DNA of 64,000 bases from Platanthera guangdongensis (taxonomy: Eukaryota > Streptophyta > Magnoliopsida > Asparagales > Orchidaceae), in NCBI GenBank assembly GCA_039583875.1, contig CM077162.1:110889808-110953807 (forward strand), read 5' to 3'. Position 1 is the first letter of the stretch, and every line of letters starts with the position of its first letter. The notes beneath the pieces are model-generated. The model made no database searches. It worked only from the letters and a program-made list of their open reading frames with translations, and was not told where the DNA came from. The translations under genes were made by a program, and so were the position numbers. Positions 32,348 through 43,859 of the stretch are shown piece after piece.

Positions 32348-32761
32348 TGAAAGAGTTCAGTTGTCTACCTAAATCACCTAGAGTGGGTGAATAGGTGAGT
32401 TGTGCGTCTTTTTGCGGAATAAAAATTCAGAGATCTATGCACACAATTATCAACCAAGCAATCACAGACTACAAAAGATTTATAGTGGCTCCCTAATCTT
32501 GGGTACATCCACTTTCCCTCACCGATCTAGCAAAGAACTAAACTCGGCTACTCCACTATCTCGGATTGAAAACCAATCCTACGTCTCGGAACAAAGTTCC
32601 TATAATCTCGATCGACAACACGAATCTACACTCGGAAGATAAAGCTTCTTACAACTCGGAGACAAAAAGCTCCTACACTCGGAGAGAAATCTCCTACAAG
32701 AATGAAATTGAAAGTATATGAAAATACAAACAGTAAAACTTTCTCAGATCTGGAAACAGTC
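32348..32761 (-). repeat. SIRE-like solo LTR, truncated copy
   Basis: Matches 40744-41157, including the AGGAC (32343-32347) in front of it, then stops abruptly at a Tekay interior. The 1,311-nt length of the whole flank copy (copia and one ATTTC removed) equals that of copy 2. Confidence 0.85.
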
Positions 32762-32991
32762 TACTGGTTTTGGTATCAGACTACTGGTTTTGGTCGGGCT
32801 TAAAGTGAATTCGTGGGCGAATTCTTTTTAAGGGGTGATGAGCACATTGTGTGCGTCATCGTTATAATGGTAAAAGAACCCATGAATGTCCACTTAGGAA
32901 TGAAAATACTCGTGTTTGAGGAACCTGCGTGTTCCTATAATTGCTGTTTGCAATTTATTTGGTCGCTTAACGGTGTTTTGTACCACTATAG

Positions 32992-34135
32992 GTGACCAGA
33001 AGTGGTGTTGGGCCGTCAGAACGCCGAGTTTCTGAGGCTACTAGTGCACCGGATGTTGCTCCTGCAACACCTCTGTCGGCTGAAAATATACGATTGGTGG
33101 CTGAAGTGGTGTTGGCCGTGATCAATGCGCAGCCTGGAAGGCAAGCGCAGCAGCCTGCTCCTGTGATGGAGCAAGTACCTCTTCAAGAGGCTGAGCCGAG
33201 GAGGGTGGAGCAAGTGGTTGTGGAACCAATAGTGCCAAGGAGGGCAACTGAGAGGCAGCTGAAGCATGTAATGAGCTTTAACCCTCCGCTATTCTCAGGG
33301 TTGGGAACCCCATCTCAGGCTGAAGACTGGCTCTCCAGGGTGAAGAGAGTCATGACAGCGACGGAGACGGAGGAGTGGCAAATGACCACCATCGCTACGT
33401 TCCTTTTGGACGGTGAAGCGAGGATGTGGTGGGAAGGATTGGAGCTGCTTCATTTGAGAGGTAGACAACTGATAGACGTTCTGATGGAAGAGATCTCGGG
33501 ATTGTTCTTAGCAAGATACCTCCCCTCTACTCAGAGGATTTCGATGGAGAATGAGTTCCTGAAGTTGGTGCAGGGTGAGAGGAGCGTGGATGAATATCTC
33601 CACGAGTTTACGCGGTTGAGTCGTTATGCTAGCTCCACCATCATGGATGAGGAGCGCAAGACTAATCGATTCTAGGAAGGCTTGAGGGATGAGTTGAGAC
33701 TGCTACTGTCGGGGCCAATGACGCAGGGTTTCTTAACCTTGGTCAATACTGCCCGGTCCTTGGAGAAGGACATGAAGAGCGTGCAAGCGAAGAAAAGCTT
33801 GGGTGAGAAGAAATCTGAGTTCAGAGTGCCGACTACTTCAAAGTCCGGCTATCGGAGGTCTTTCAAGAAGCATAGGACATTGGGTCCAGCTCCTTCTGGC
33901 GCTTCTGGGGCGACTACAGGTCGAACCCCGGGTGCGTGTTTTACATGTGGAAAGACGGGGCATTTTGCCCGTGATTGTTGGAGCGGACGTCCTAAGTACG
34001 AGAGGAGGCCGGGAGCTACCTATGAAGAGAAGGGAAAGGCGGTGGAATCGACCGCATCCCATTATGCTCCGGCCCAACCAAGGGTCTACAATCTTGGCCA
34101 ACAGGAGGCCATTAAACAAGCTGATGTGGTGACAA
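32992..34135 (+). pseudogene. Tekay 1 gag exon 2
   Basis: The frame begins right after an AG (CCACTATAG) and has no ATG for its first ~58 residues. Those residues (TRSGVGPSERR) are nevertheless conserved with the family 2 element, and the codon before it is TAG. The retrotransposon gag domain follows ([33 protein letters not shown]). A TAG at 33673-33675 replaces the Tyr seen in family 2 ([11 protein letters not shown]). The zinc knuckle CFTCGKTGHFARDC is at about 33938. The exon ends at a GT donor at 34136, before protease. Confidence 0.8.
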
Positions 34136-34211
34136 GTACGATTTAATTTATAGCAAGTCAATTTCTTTAAATACTTGTTATGCACATGTTACCTTACCAC
34201 TACTTGTTTAG
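34136..34211 (+). other. Putative intron between gag and protease, Tekay 1
   Basis: 76 nt, GTACG to TTTAG, T-rich, with CTTAC branch-like sequences near the end. Unspliced RNA stops at TAA within a few codons. Removal shifts the frame by one and joins gag to the protease frame (FVLICENPARALFD). The family 2 element has a similar 84-nt segment at the same place. Confidence 0.6.
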
Positions 34212-36010
34212 GATTTGTATTGATTTGTGAAAATCCGGCACGAGCACTCTTCGATATGGGAGCTTCACACTCCTTCTTGTCCGAAGGATTTATATCACGC
34301 ATCGGAGTCTCTTCTTCGATGGCGAAGGATAAGTTGGATGCGTTGTTGCCCAATGGGTGTTCGATGCGAGCGGTTAGGATCTGCGATGTTAAGATTCGTA
34401 TTGGGGAGCAGGAGTTTGACCTGCGGGCGTCCTTACTTCCGTTGGTGGAGTTCGACGTCATATTTGGCATGGACTGGCTCTCGGAGCAGCAGGCCCATAT
34501 AGATTGCGGTAGCAAGGAAGTCAAGCTGGGAGCAAGTCGTGAGACGAATTTTACGGGCTTAAAGGGGTCGAGCAAGACATTGATGTCTGCTCTTCAGGTG
34601 GTGAAGGCGGTTCGTGCTGGTGCAGAACTGTTCTTTACACTAGTGGAGGTTGCAAAGCCGAAGCCCGCGTTGGATTATATTTCAGTGGTATCGGAATACC
34701 CTGATGTGTTCCCCGTAGATCTTCCTGGAGCCCCGCCTTAACGGGAGATAGATTTTACGATCGAGCTAGTGCCAGGTGCAAAGCCTGTGTCACGATCTCC
34801 ATATCGGCTAGCGCCCAAGGAAATGGCGGAGCTGAAAGTTCAACTGTAAGAGTTGTTGGAGCAAGGGTATGTGCGCCCGAGTTCTTCGCCTTGGAGCGCA
34901 CCGGTCCTCTTTGTTAAGAAGAAGGACGGAAGCTTGAGGTTGTGTATTGATTATCGGGAGCTAAACAAGCTGACGGAGAAGAATAAGTACCCGATCCCCC
35001 GGATTGATGATCTCTTTGATCAGTTAGTCGGGTCGACGGTGTACTCGAAGCTGGATCTCAAGGCTGGGTACTATCAGCTGCGAATAAGGGAGAGTGATAT
35101 CCCGAAGACAGCGTTTAGTACGCGATACGGGCATTATGAGTTTACGGTCATGCCGTTTGGGCTGACTAATGCGCCGTCAGTGTTCATGGATTTGATGAAC
35201 AGGACGTTCAGGGAGTACTTGGACCATTTCGTGATCGTCTTCATCGACGATATTTTGGTGTACTCGCAAAGTGAGGAAGATCACTTCAAGCATCTTCATT
35301 TGGTGTTGGAGACGCTAAGGAGAAATCAATTGTATGCCAAGTTCTCGAAGTGCGAGTTTTGGCTATCCTCAGTGGCATTCCTCGGGCATATAGTGAGTGG
35401 AGAGGGTATTGCTGTGGATCCGGCGAAGATTGTTGCGATACGGGATTGGCCTGAGCTTGCTACGGTAGCAGAAGTCCGGAGCTTTTTGGGGCTTGCCGAC
35501 TATTATAGGCGCTTCGTAGAGAACTTCTCGCGGTTAGTGATACCTCTCACTACTTTGACGAGGAAGGAGCATAAGTTCGTTTGGACGCCGGAGTGCGCGC
35601 GAGCTTTTGAGGAATTGAAGTGTCGGTTGACCACGGCGCCTGTGCTGAGTTCGCCATGTGGAACCGAAGGCTATGAGATATATAGCGATGCTTCGAGCAG
35701 CGGTTTGGGTTGCGTGCTACTGCAGCACGGAAGCGTGATAGCTTATGGCTCGAGACAGCTAAAGGTGCACGAGAGGAATTATCCGGTCCATGACTTGGAG
35801 TTGGCGGCCGTGATTTTTGCCTTGAAGCTGTGGAGACACTATTTGTACGGTGTGAAGATTGATATCTACACCGATCACAAGAGCCTAAAATATCTAATTG
35901 ATCAGAAGGATCTGAATATGCGAAGCGTCGATGGATGGAGTTCCTGGGGGACGATACATTCAAGATCCACTACGTGCCTGACAAAGGGAATGCGGTTGCG
36001 GACGCGTTGA
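34212..36010 (+). pseudogene. Tekay 1 protease, RT and RNase H
   Basis: The protease active site reads DMGASHSF, where DTGA or DSGA is usual. TAA at 34739-34741 and 34847-34849 interrupt the linker; at the first, family 2 has CAG (Gln). RT is otherwise complete: [26 protein letters not shown] and FIDDILVYS with both Asp present. RNase H has [11 protein letters not shown]. The frame shifts by one base near 35920, just before the integrase linker. Confidence 0.88.
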
Positions 36011-37617
36011 GTCGTCGAGCCCCAGCTCAAGCTAATTGGCTATCGGTGCACGATGAGTGGTTGGTGCAGGAGTTGGAGGCGTTGGAGATTGTTTGTGTGG
36101 ACAGGCAATCAAGTCCTGAAGCAGTTCTGAATTGGACTAAAGTCCAATATGACCTGGCTGATCGGATTCGGCAGGCTTTGGAAATGGATGCTCATATGAA
36201 GCAGTTCATGATAGAGGCTCTAGATGGGTCAAATTCCCAATTCGTTGTGGAGGACGGATTGCTGTGGAAAGACGGTCGTTTGTGCGTCCCAAGTGTGGGC
36301 AATTTATGGGTGGAGTTGTTGTACGAGGCGCACCATACCAAGTACTCGATTCACCCGGGGAGCACAAAGATGTACCGTGATGTGAAGAAACTGTTTTGGT
36401 GGCCGGGTTTGAAAAAGGATGTGGCGCTATACGTAGCGAAGTGCCAAACTTGCGCCTTGGTAAAGGCGGAGTGCCAAAAGCCGGGAGGATTTCTTAAGTC
36501 CTTGCCTATTCCGGAATGGAAATTCGACGACATCTCTATGGACTTTGTGCACGGTTTGCCAAGGTCGCAAAAGGGGAACGACGCCATTTGGGTGATCGTG
36601 GATCGATTAACGAAGGTGTCGCATTTTATTCCGCATAGGAAGGATGATCCGGTGGAGAAGCTGGCAAAGCTTTATGTGGATAACATAGTACGGCTTCATG
36701 GTGTGCCCCGCAGCATCGTGAGTGACCGAGATAGGCGGTTCACGTCCAATGATTGGAGGCTTGTGCAGCAAATGTTGGGAACAAAGCTGAAATTTAGCAC
36801 AGCCTTCCATCCGCAAACGGATGGGCAGACCGAGAGGGTTAATAGAACCATGGAAGACATGCTTCACATGTGTGTCTTGGACTTTGGAAAGCAATGGGAA
36901 GACCACCTATATTTGGTGGAGTTCGCATACAACAACAGCTACCAAGCAAGTATTCAAATGGCGCCCTTTGAGGCCCTATATGGTAGAAGATGTCGCACGT
37001 CGTTGTCTTGGTTAGAAACGGGTGAGTCAAAGTTGTATAAGCGATCGGAAGTGGATGATGCTACTTCTTTGGTGAGAACCATTCGGGAGAGGTTACTTAT
37101 CGCTCAGGACCGGCAAGCAAAGTACTATAATGCCAAGCACAGGAACGTGGAGTTCGCTGTGGGCGATTATGTATACTTGAAGATAAAGCCATTCAAGGGT
37201 GTCTCGCGGGTGCGGCGATTGAAAAAGCTAAGCCCGAGGTACCTTGGACCGTTCGAGGTTCTGGAGCGAGTTGGGGAAGCAGCCTATCGGTTGAAGCTTT
37301 CAGTGGAGCTTAGTGGTTTACACGATGTATTCCACATTTCGGTGCTTCGGAAGGCGGTGCAAGATCCTACGCAAGTGATCGCGGTCTATCAAGTGCCGGT
37401 GGATAGTGGGCTAACGACAAAGGTCAATCCCGTGCGGATTGAGGACTCGGAGGTCAAGCGACTACGCAATAAAGAGATCATTATGGTCAAGGTCCGGTGG
37501 GACAATTGCGGTCGTGAGGAGCTCTCTTGGGAGCGAGAGCAGACTATGCTTGACGAGTATCCGGAGTTGTTCCGCTCAGGTACAAATTTTGTTTTTGTAT
37601 GTCATTCCTTTATGTAA
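35935..37617 (+). CDS. Tekay 1 integrase with chromodomain-like tail
   Basis: About 560 residues are open. Zinc domain H-H-C-C ([11 protein letters not shown], then [11 protein letters not shown]), catalytic core ([37 protein letters not shown]), GPF-type region, and a C-terminal segment (VKVRWDN, then [16 protein letters not shown]) like the chromodomain end of Del/Tekay integrases, which is thought to steer insertion to heterochromatin. The motif IVSDRD is followed by R where G is usual. The ORF lacks its own start and belonged to the upstream polyprotein. Confidence 0.9.
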   Translation: MEFLGDDTFKIHYVPDKGNAVADALSRRAPAQANWLSVHDEWLVQELEALEIVCVDRQSSPEAVLNWTKVQYDLADRIRQALEMDAHMKQFMIEALDGSNSQFVVEDGLLWKDGRLCVPSVGNLWVELLYEAHHTKYSIHPGSTKMYRDVKKLFWWPGLKKDVALYVAKCQTCALVKAECQKPGGFLKSLPIPEWKFDDISMDFVHGLPRSQKGNDAIWVIVDRLTKVSHFIPHRKDDPVEKLAKLYVDNIVRLHGVPRSIVSDRDRRFTSNDWRLVQQMLGTKLKFSTAFHPQTDGQTERVNRTMEDMLHMCVLDFGKQWEDHLYLVEFAYNNSYQASIQMAPFEALYGRRCRTSLSWLETGESKLYKRSEVDDATSLVRTIRERLLIAQDRQAKYYNAKHRNVEFAVGDYVYLKIKPFKGVSRVRRLKKLSPRYLGPFEVLERVGEAAYRLKLSVELSGLHDVFHISVLRKAVQDPTQVIAVYQVPVDSGLTTKVNPVRIEDSEVKRLRNKEIIMVKVRWDNCGREELSWEREQTMLDEYPELFRSGTNFVFVCHSFM

Positions 37618-37631
37618 TTTTGTGGGCGAAA

Positions 37632-37652
37632 TTCTTTTAAGAGGGGTAGAGT
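37632..37652 (+). promoter_or_regulatory. Tekay 1 polypurine tract
   Basis: The purine run TTTTAAGAGGGGTAGAGT ends directly before the LTR start TGTAACGCC. Confidence 0.8.
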
Positions 37653-39846
37653 TGTAACGCCCCGAAACGCAAAGGAGCGAAGGGGGACGTTTTGGGCCAT
37701 TTTGGGTTCTGGCTGCAGGCACACGACCTGGGACACGGGCGTGTCCCAGGGCGTGTCAAGCGTGTGCCGACACTTAGCCGCGGAGTCGTCGAGATATACT
37801 CGACGATTCGTCGAGAATGGGCACACGGCCTGCGACACGGGCGTGTCGCAGGGCGTGTCGACCCGTGTCGACGATCGTCCCGCGGAGTCGTCGAGATTCA
37901 CTCGACGATCGTCGAGACATGGCACACGGCCTAGGACACGGGCGTGTCCAAGGCCGTGTCATCAAGTCGTCGATCTTCACGCGACGAAATGTCGAGACCA
38001 TGTACACGGCCTGGGGTCCAGGCGTGTCAAAGTGACACGGGCAAGGACACGTGCGTATCCTAGAACCCGTGCAGTGCTCGGGTTGAAAATGGGGAAAAAT
38101 CATGGGGTACACGGCCGTGTGAGGTGGAACACGGGCGTGTCAGCTCGAACACGGGCGTGTTCGATACCCGTGTAAGGTTCCAAGAGATTCGATTTTGACG
38201 GCGAATGCGGCACACGACCCTGGACACGGGCGTGTGCCAGGCCGTGTTCGGCCCAGATTGGGCATTTCAGTCCCGAATCGAAGCCGTTCGTTTCCTTGTT
38301 TTGAAATCCAACGGCTGGGGGATGTTCCTGAAGGGATATACCCGGGTTTTGACTGAGAAAACCCTTACTTTTCTTCACTTATCATCTCTCTAAGTCCTTA
38401 GAGAAAGAGGAGAGCTAAGAGTGGAAGAGGAGCTAGATCCGCCATTGGAGGAGCTTCGGAGCTCCGAATTGCAAGCCGACTCCGGATCCACGGAGGCAAC
38501 GCAAGTGCGGTGATTTCCATCCGATTACTTTTCAATGGCGCCAAAGAGGAACTCAAGGGTAACGATCCTCATCTTGAGCATGAATAGCTCTCTTTCTTAG
38601 CATAGGAAGCCCGCTCTCGCGAGTTTGCGGAGAGTTGGAGGCGTTCCTTCGGGTAGATATGTAAAGTCCCCGTTGTTTAGAGTCCGTATGCGAGAACGGA
38701 CGTAGGCATGATGTGTGAAGCCTACCCGGACATGTTGGTCTGGATCGGTGATGTTGCATTGCATAAGGCCGGAGGAGACTCCGTGCTATGGTTTTTTTTT
38801 CGGGTTTTCTACGCGGTAGATTGCAGCAGGGAGCCTTGGAGACTAACCCAAAGGTGCACCCGGAAAACTGGGCAGATACGAGATCTTGCCGACTTGGTGG
38901 ACTGAGAGCCAACTTGAACATAACGGGGTTATGTGACTTGCGATAGAATGGGACTCGGTGGAAGTTTGACCCGCGCAAATGGCTTAAATTGTCGTTGCGA
39001 TGTGAGCACGGGTTAGATGGAACCGTACCCGCTTTATGTCGTTCGGTTAAAGAGACCTAAAGTTACGTGGCACTTGTCGTTGGCATAGATGGGAGTCTTC
39101 GGCGGTCAATGGCTTAAATTGTCGTGACCCAGGCCAGGAAGACAAATTGCTCATAGGTTTGGCCGTCTAAGTGGCGGTGGTGAGTCTGGAATGTTAATGG
39201 CTTTATTTGACGTGACATCGACCGGTTCACCGAGAATGTGCCCTGAGTGCACGGGGCCTGTGGCCGTGCGAGCCAACGTCTGTGATGAAATGGCTATGAA
39301 TTTATACATTGCTCGCTTATGCTAATGAAATGCAGGGAAGGAGCATCGCCGCCCCGAGTTGGGGGCGGGATCGTTATAATTTGGTCAGCATTGCTGACCG
39401 TTGCCTTGTTTCGCCACCGTGCGGTGGTTTGTTGCTTGCAGGTGCAGCTGGACCAAGCGGTCAATAGCGGGCTAAAGCCCTTTTTGCGAAGCTGGCCCTC
39501 GAAGGCCCAAGTAGAAGTGTTTACTGCTTTATTCATGTATGACCGGCCTGCGTGCCGTGGTTTGTAAATCATGTAATATTCAAGTGAAACATTTTGTAAG
39601 GCCTTAAGGCTTGTTTTGAGTTTTTTGTAATAACATTCCTGTTTGGTATTAGTGGACATTCGTGCTTTAATGCTGGGTTCTTGTTTACAACTTTTATAAA
39701 CTGCTTCCGTTAGAATGCTCTGTGTAGGACGTTGAGATTGGTTGGATGGTTTCCATAAGTAACCACCCGGTCTGTCTATGGTATATGGCGTCGGGCCCCG
39801 GCCGGACCTACTGCTATATACTATGCGACGGATAGGGGGTGTTACA
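37653..39846 (+). repeat. Tekay 1 3' LTR
   Basis: 2194 nt, TGTAACGCC to GTGTTACA, followed by TGATG at 39847. It carries the array (about 37720-38250) and the exon-like ATG block MAPKRNSR at 38535-38558 followed by GTAACG. The copy is downstream and would not be used as the first exon. Confidence 0.9.
38535..38558 (+). other. 3' LTR copy of the putative gag exon 1
   Basis: Same eight codons as in the 5' LTR except GCG (Ala) at codon 2, probably the unmutated form. GTAACG donor at 38559. Confidence 0.6.
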
Positions 39847-40743
39847 TGATGAAGCTTGAAATAAAATAAACCTTTCTTTTCTATCAAATGTCTTGTTCTT
39901 AATTATGCTCGCTACGATTTATCTTTGATTTATATTTTGTCGATTATTTCGCGGATATGTTTTTCGATCTAAGATCCGTATCCTAAATGACCGAGAGGTT
40001 GCGGATACGAGTAGATCACTCAAGGATAAAAGGAGTTGCATGCACTCCTCGAGAGAGGACGACATAAATCCACCGGATTGGAGTCAAATCCAATAGAGTG
40101 GTTCACCGCCTAAAGCAAGCTTAGGGGTTTCGATTGGCCTAGTGGTCTTAATTGATCAACCTAAGGTTAGTCAAAAGTATGAGCTCGAGAGAGACGCTTT
40201 TGTACTTAGGAACTTCCATGGTCGAGTGAGTAGTTTAAGAGCTCGCATTACTTTATTTCAAAAAGGTTTATTTTAGTACAAGTGGATTCTAGATCAAGTG
40301 CTAGCTTCCCCAAAATCGAACTTCTCTTTCTTAGTGTTTCATTTCATTTTCTATTTTAAACAAAAACCAACTTTCCGTCTGATAAGATAATAGCTCTTTC
40401 TTGTGAGTACAAGTATTCGACAAGCCCCGAGTCAATATATGACACTTGATCCTATACTCCGAATGATAGGTATACTTGCCTCATCGATTGAAAACACGCG
40501 CTAGCGTGGAAAAAATAATCATCATGCACCTTGTGGGATTGGGTGGCCAAACCACCTCAATAGAGGCTGAAATTTGGGCCACTAGTTTGACATGACTTTT
40601 TACACCCTCGTATGGGTTATGGGGTGGTTTGGGGTAGGATTGCCCTTGGACCCAAGTTCAAACCCTAAGTTTGGACTTTGGGGGTTTGAGAAGTTCATGG
40701 GGTCAAATGCCCTTGTATGGACTTGAAATTTGGTATAGAGGAC
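39847..40743 (+). repeat. Duplicated flank, copy 2 (Athila LTR end plus older flank)
   Basis: Same order as 25958-32347 but without the copia: TGATG, the rest of the Athila LTR to about 40524, then about 215 nt of unclassified sequence ending in AGGAC. No gene. Confidence 0.83.
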
Positions 40744-42619
40744 TGAAAGAGTTCAGTTTTCTACCTAAATAACCTAGAGTGGGTGAATAGGTGAGTTGTG
40801 CGTAATTTTGCGGAATAAAAATTCAGAGATCTATGCACACAATTATCAACCAAGCAATCACAGACTACAAAAGATTTATAGTGGCTCCCTAATCTTGGGT
40901 ACATCCACTTTCCCTCATCGATCTAGCAAAGAACTAAACTCGGCTACTCCACTATCTCGGATTGAAAACCAATCCTACGTCTCGGAACAAAGTTCCTACA
41001 ATCTCGATCGACAACACGAATCTACACTCGGAAGATAAAGCTTCTTACAACTCGGAGACAAAAAGCTCCTACACTCGGAGAGAAATCTCCTACAAGAATG
41101 AAATTGAAAGTATATGAAAATACAAACAGTAAAACTTTCTCAGATCTAGAAACAGTCGGCCTGAATCTTCTTCTTTGATCTTGCGGCTCTATCAGAGAAG
41201 TTGAAGAAGAATTTTGGCAAAATCTAGATCTGAAATTTCTTGGCTTCCCGCGATTAGATAGATGATGAAAAATTCAAAGACAATCTCGATCTGTGAATCG
41301 TCTTGATCTAAATCTTCTGGATCGAAAACCCTAGCCGAATATGCGCGATGAAGGTCGGCGACGGCGGCTTTCGTTTTTAGATAGAGAGAATGAGATTCAG
41401 AATTACTTAGAATAAACTTGACGACACTTGTTAGGGTTTGTCGGTTTTGACAAGACCTTATATAAGATCTTCCCTAATGGTCATAGTTAATCTTAATGAT
41501 GTACACGTGGACCACTCACATCAAGGCTTTTGAAATTTCCATCAAATCTGGACTTAACGATTTTTTCTGAAGAGGATGACTGAAATACTCGAGTGAATGT
41601 TTACCTCGAGAACAACTCGGGTAGATGACTTAGAGAAAATCCAGAAATAATGAGCAACTACTCGAGTACTCAAAGACTTGCTCAAGTGCTAATATAGTTA
41701 CTCGAGATGTGGAGTTTAACTACTCAAGTACAAGAAATACTACTCGAGTGAAGAGAAATTAACTACTCGAGAGGAAGAGGGCATACTCGAGTCAAGGACT
41801 TAGAATAATTTCTGGGAGAAGAAACTGGGTTACTCGAGTAGTGAAATAGACTACTCGAGAGGAGATAAACTACTCGAGTATATAGATACAACTACTCGAG
41901 TAATGGACTTAGAAAGATTCTGAGGGATGAAAAGCTTGTCACTTGAGTATTAAACCTGGACTACTTGAGTAGTAGATGGACTACTCGAGTACATGAACTT
42001 GACTACTCGAGTGAAGTAAAATTACATGAAATTCTGTCTTTTGTAACTAGAGACAAAAGACTAATCTACTCGAGTACTTATATGACTACTCGAGTAAATC
42101 ACTTAGAAAATTTTCTGGAGAAGAAATTCTATTAACTCGAGAATGAGAAAGGATCTACTCGAGTAATTGACTTAGGTACTCGAGAGCTATAATTTGACTA
42201 CTCGAGAGCTAATTCCCTTACTCGAGTCCAAATAGTCTTACTCGAGTATTGACTAAGTATTTCACACGAGTATGTAAGTATCTACTCGAGTAAAGTACTT
42301 AGCAAAAATTCCTTCAATAGAATTTTCTATTCTTTCGTGAATTTTGCAACAAGTCTTTCTCCATACAGTCCTAGTGCTTGAATATGAAGTGTATCCCAAT
42401 AGAGAGGCTACACATGAGTCAACACCATGAATCACACAATGTGGGATTACATTATACAGTCCTATGTTTGGTGACCCATTGTAGACTGACATTGATCTAC
42501 ACTTGGCAAAATATTCATGCATACATATAACTCAAACAAAACATCAAATACAACTTAATTCATCTTAGTTCAAGGGTGACTTCATCAAATCTGGGTTAAT
42601 GTGGATACAATACCCAACA
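40744..42619 (-). mobile_element. SIRE-like solo LTR
   Basis: 1876 nt flanked by AGGAC (40739-40743 and 42620-42624). On the minus strand it starts TGTTGGGTATTG, and its 3' half aligns in layout with the SIRE LTR (GTGGGTGAATAG and CTTGGGTACATCCAC blocks). TATATAAG (minus) lies at about 41457-41464. No interior remains, so it arose by LTR-LTR recombination. Confidence 0.87.
41590..42300. repeat. ACTCGAGT palindrome array in the solo LTR
   Basis: More than twenty CTCGAG cores, mostly in CTACTCGAGTA, are spaced about 15-40 nt apart and interleaved with GACTTAGAAA-type blocks. It sits in U3, upstream of the TATA. Confidence 0.88.
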
Positions 42620-43859
42620 AGGACACTAGGGTAGCTAAAGTCCTCTGGTAAAAATCTTAGAGGATTTGGAGATGGTTAAACCTCCCAAAACTCTAACCCT
42701 ACCTTAGGACACAACACTTATACATGTACGACAAGCCACCAAAACTTAATGAAAAGTTATGAAACTTGGGTAGTATGGTCATAGGGTTAATTAGAGCCTC
42801 TAGTGATTTTATTGGTAATTTTGGAGCAACACACTTAGTACCTCCTTTATAATACATGGAATTTTCGTTGATGTTCTTTTGGTTATTATGATCACACTAT
42901 TTAGTAGGAAGTTATGAAAATTGGACAGAGGGTATTTTAGGTCTATATAATCATACTTGAATTTTATTATAATGTTTAGATGTGTATTTTCAGTACTTCC
43001 TTCACAAGCTTTTAAGAATACAGTTATATTCAAAAATAGATTCAGAGCTCAAGAATGGTTTGAAAATTGTGAAACTCATGTAAAGGTATATTTAGGTAAA
43101 TATTTATATGAGGAAATTTTACCATAATTTTTAGGTGAATATTTTCAGTAGTTGCTTCATTAATGTAGGAATGAGGACTTTTGTTTGAAATTAAAATCAG
43201 AACTCATTATTCACTAGGAAGTTTGAAAACTTTCTTAGGAGTGTTTTTAGGGCATATTAGCCATGCCTGAATTTTATTATAATTTTTGAAAGCTTATTTA
43301 CAATATTTACTTCATTAGCGGTTAATTATGTGATTATGTTTAAAATTATGGATCAAGGCCTAAACCTAGAAATAAAAATTGGGGAACTTGAATTTACTGT
43401 TAATTTGCTGCTTAGTATTTATCATAATTTTATGGAGCATTTTGCATGATTGTAAGGGACACTTCATATTCAAATTGGGGCATTTGAATTTTTGGGAGAA
43501 ATAAATAAAATGTCAGATTAATTAGAAAAATTCTAAGCTTATGGATTTAGTCTATAAATTTCAAGATAGGCCTCCATTAATTATCTTAAGGCATTTGGAA
43601 GAAGATTTGGAGTACCTCCTATCTTGTACATCATTTAGCATAAGGTGGTCGCATTTAGTAAAACTGCGGAAATCATGTTTTCTTGGGGAATAGTCATAGG
43701 TATAAGGGATTGTGGTTTACTGATTTTAGTAAAGAGGAGTGGAGCATACTATTGGAAGATGGGATGAGTAGGTTGTAGAGTTGTCTAAGATTAGGTGGTG
43801 CTCGGGATCGACGAAAGATCGTCTTTCCTATGGAAGAAGTGAAAAGGTCAACACTCTAA
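42620..43859. other. AT-rich degenerate sequence
   Basis: Continuation of the old sequence around the solo LTR. It has repeated phrases (for example GAATTTTATTATAAT and GGTGAATATTTTCAGTA-like) that suggest decayed LTR or satellite-like duplication. I see no gene. Confidence 0.4.

Larger units (their letters stand above)
32762..37652 (+). mobile_element. Tekay family 1 chromovirus interior
   Basis: Begins just before a primer-site match (TGGTATCAGA, 32771-32780) and ends with the purine tract at the 3' LTR. The 5' LTR that should abut the primer site is missing; duplicated flank sequence lies there instead. Order of parts: leader, gag, intron, protease, RT, RNase H, integrase, chromodomain-like tail. 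At least four lesions break the ORF. Confidence 0.85.

Noticed and set aside
41590..42300. CRISPR-like regular repeat array
   Set aside because: Repeats are 8-10 bp palindromes with irregular spacing in a plant LTR, with no cas genes and no constant repeat-spacer structure.
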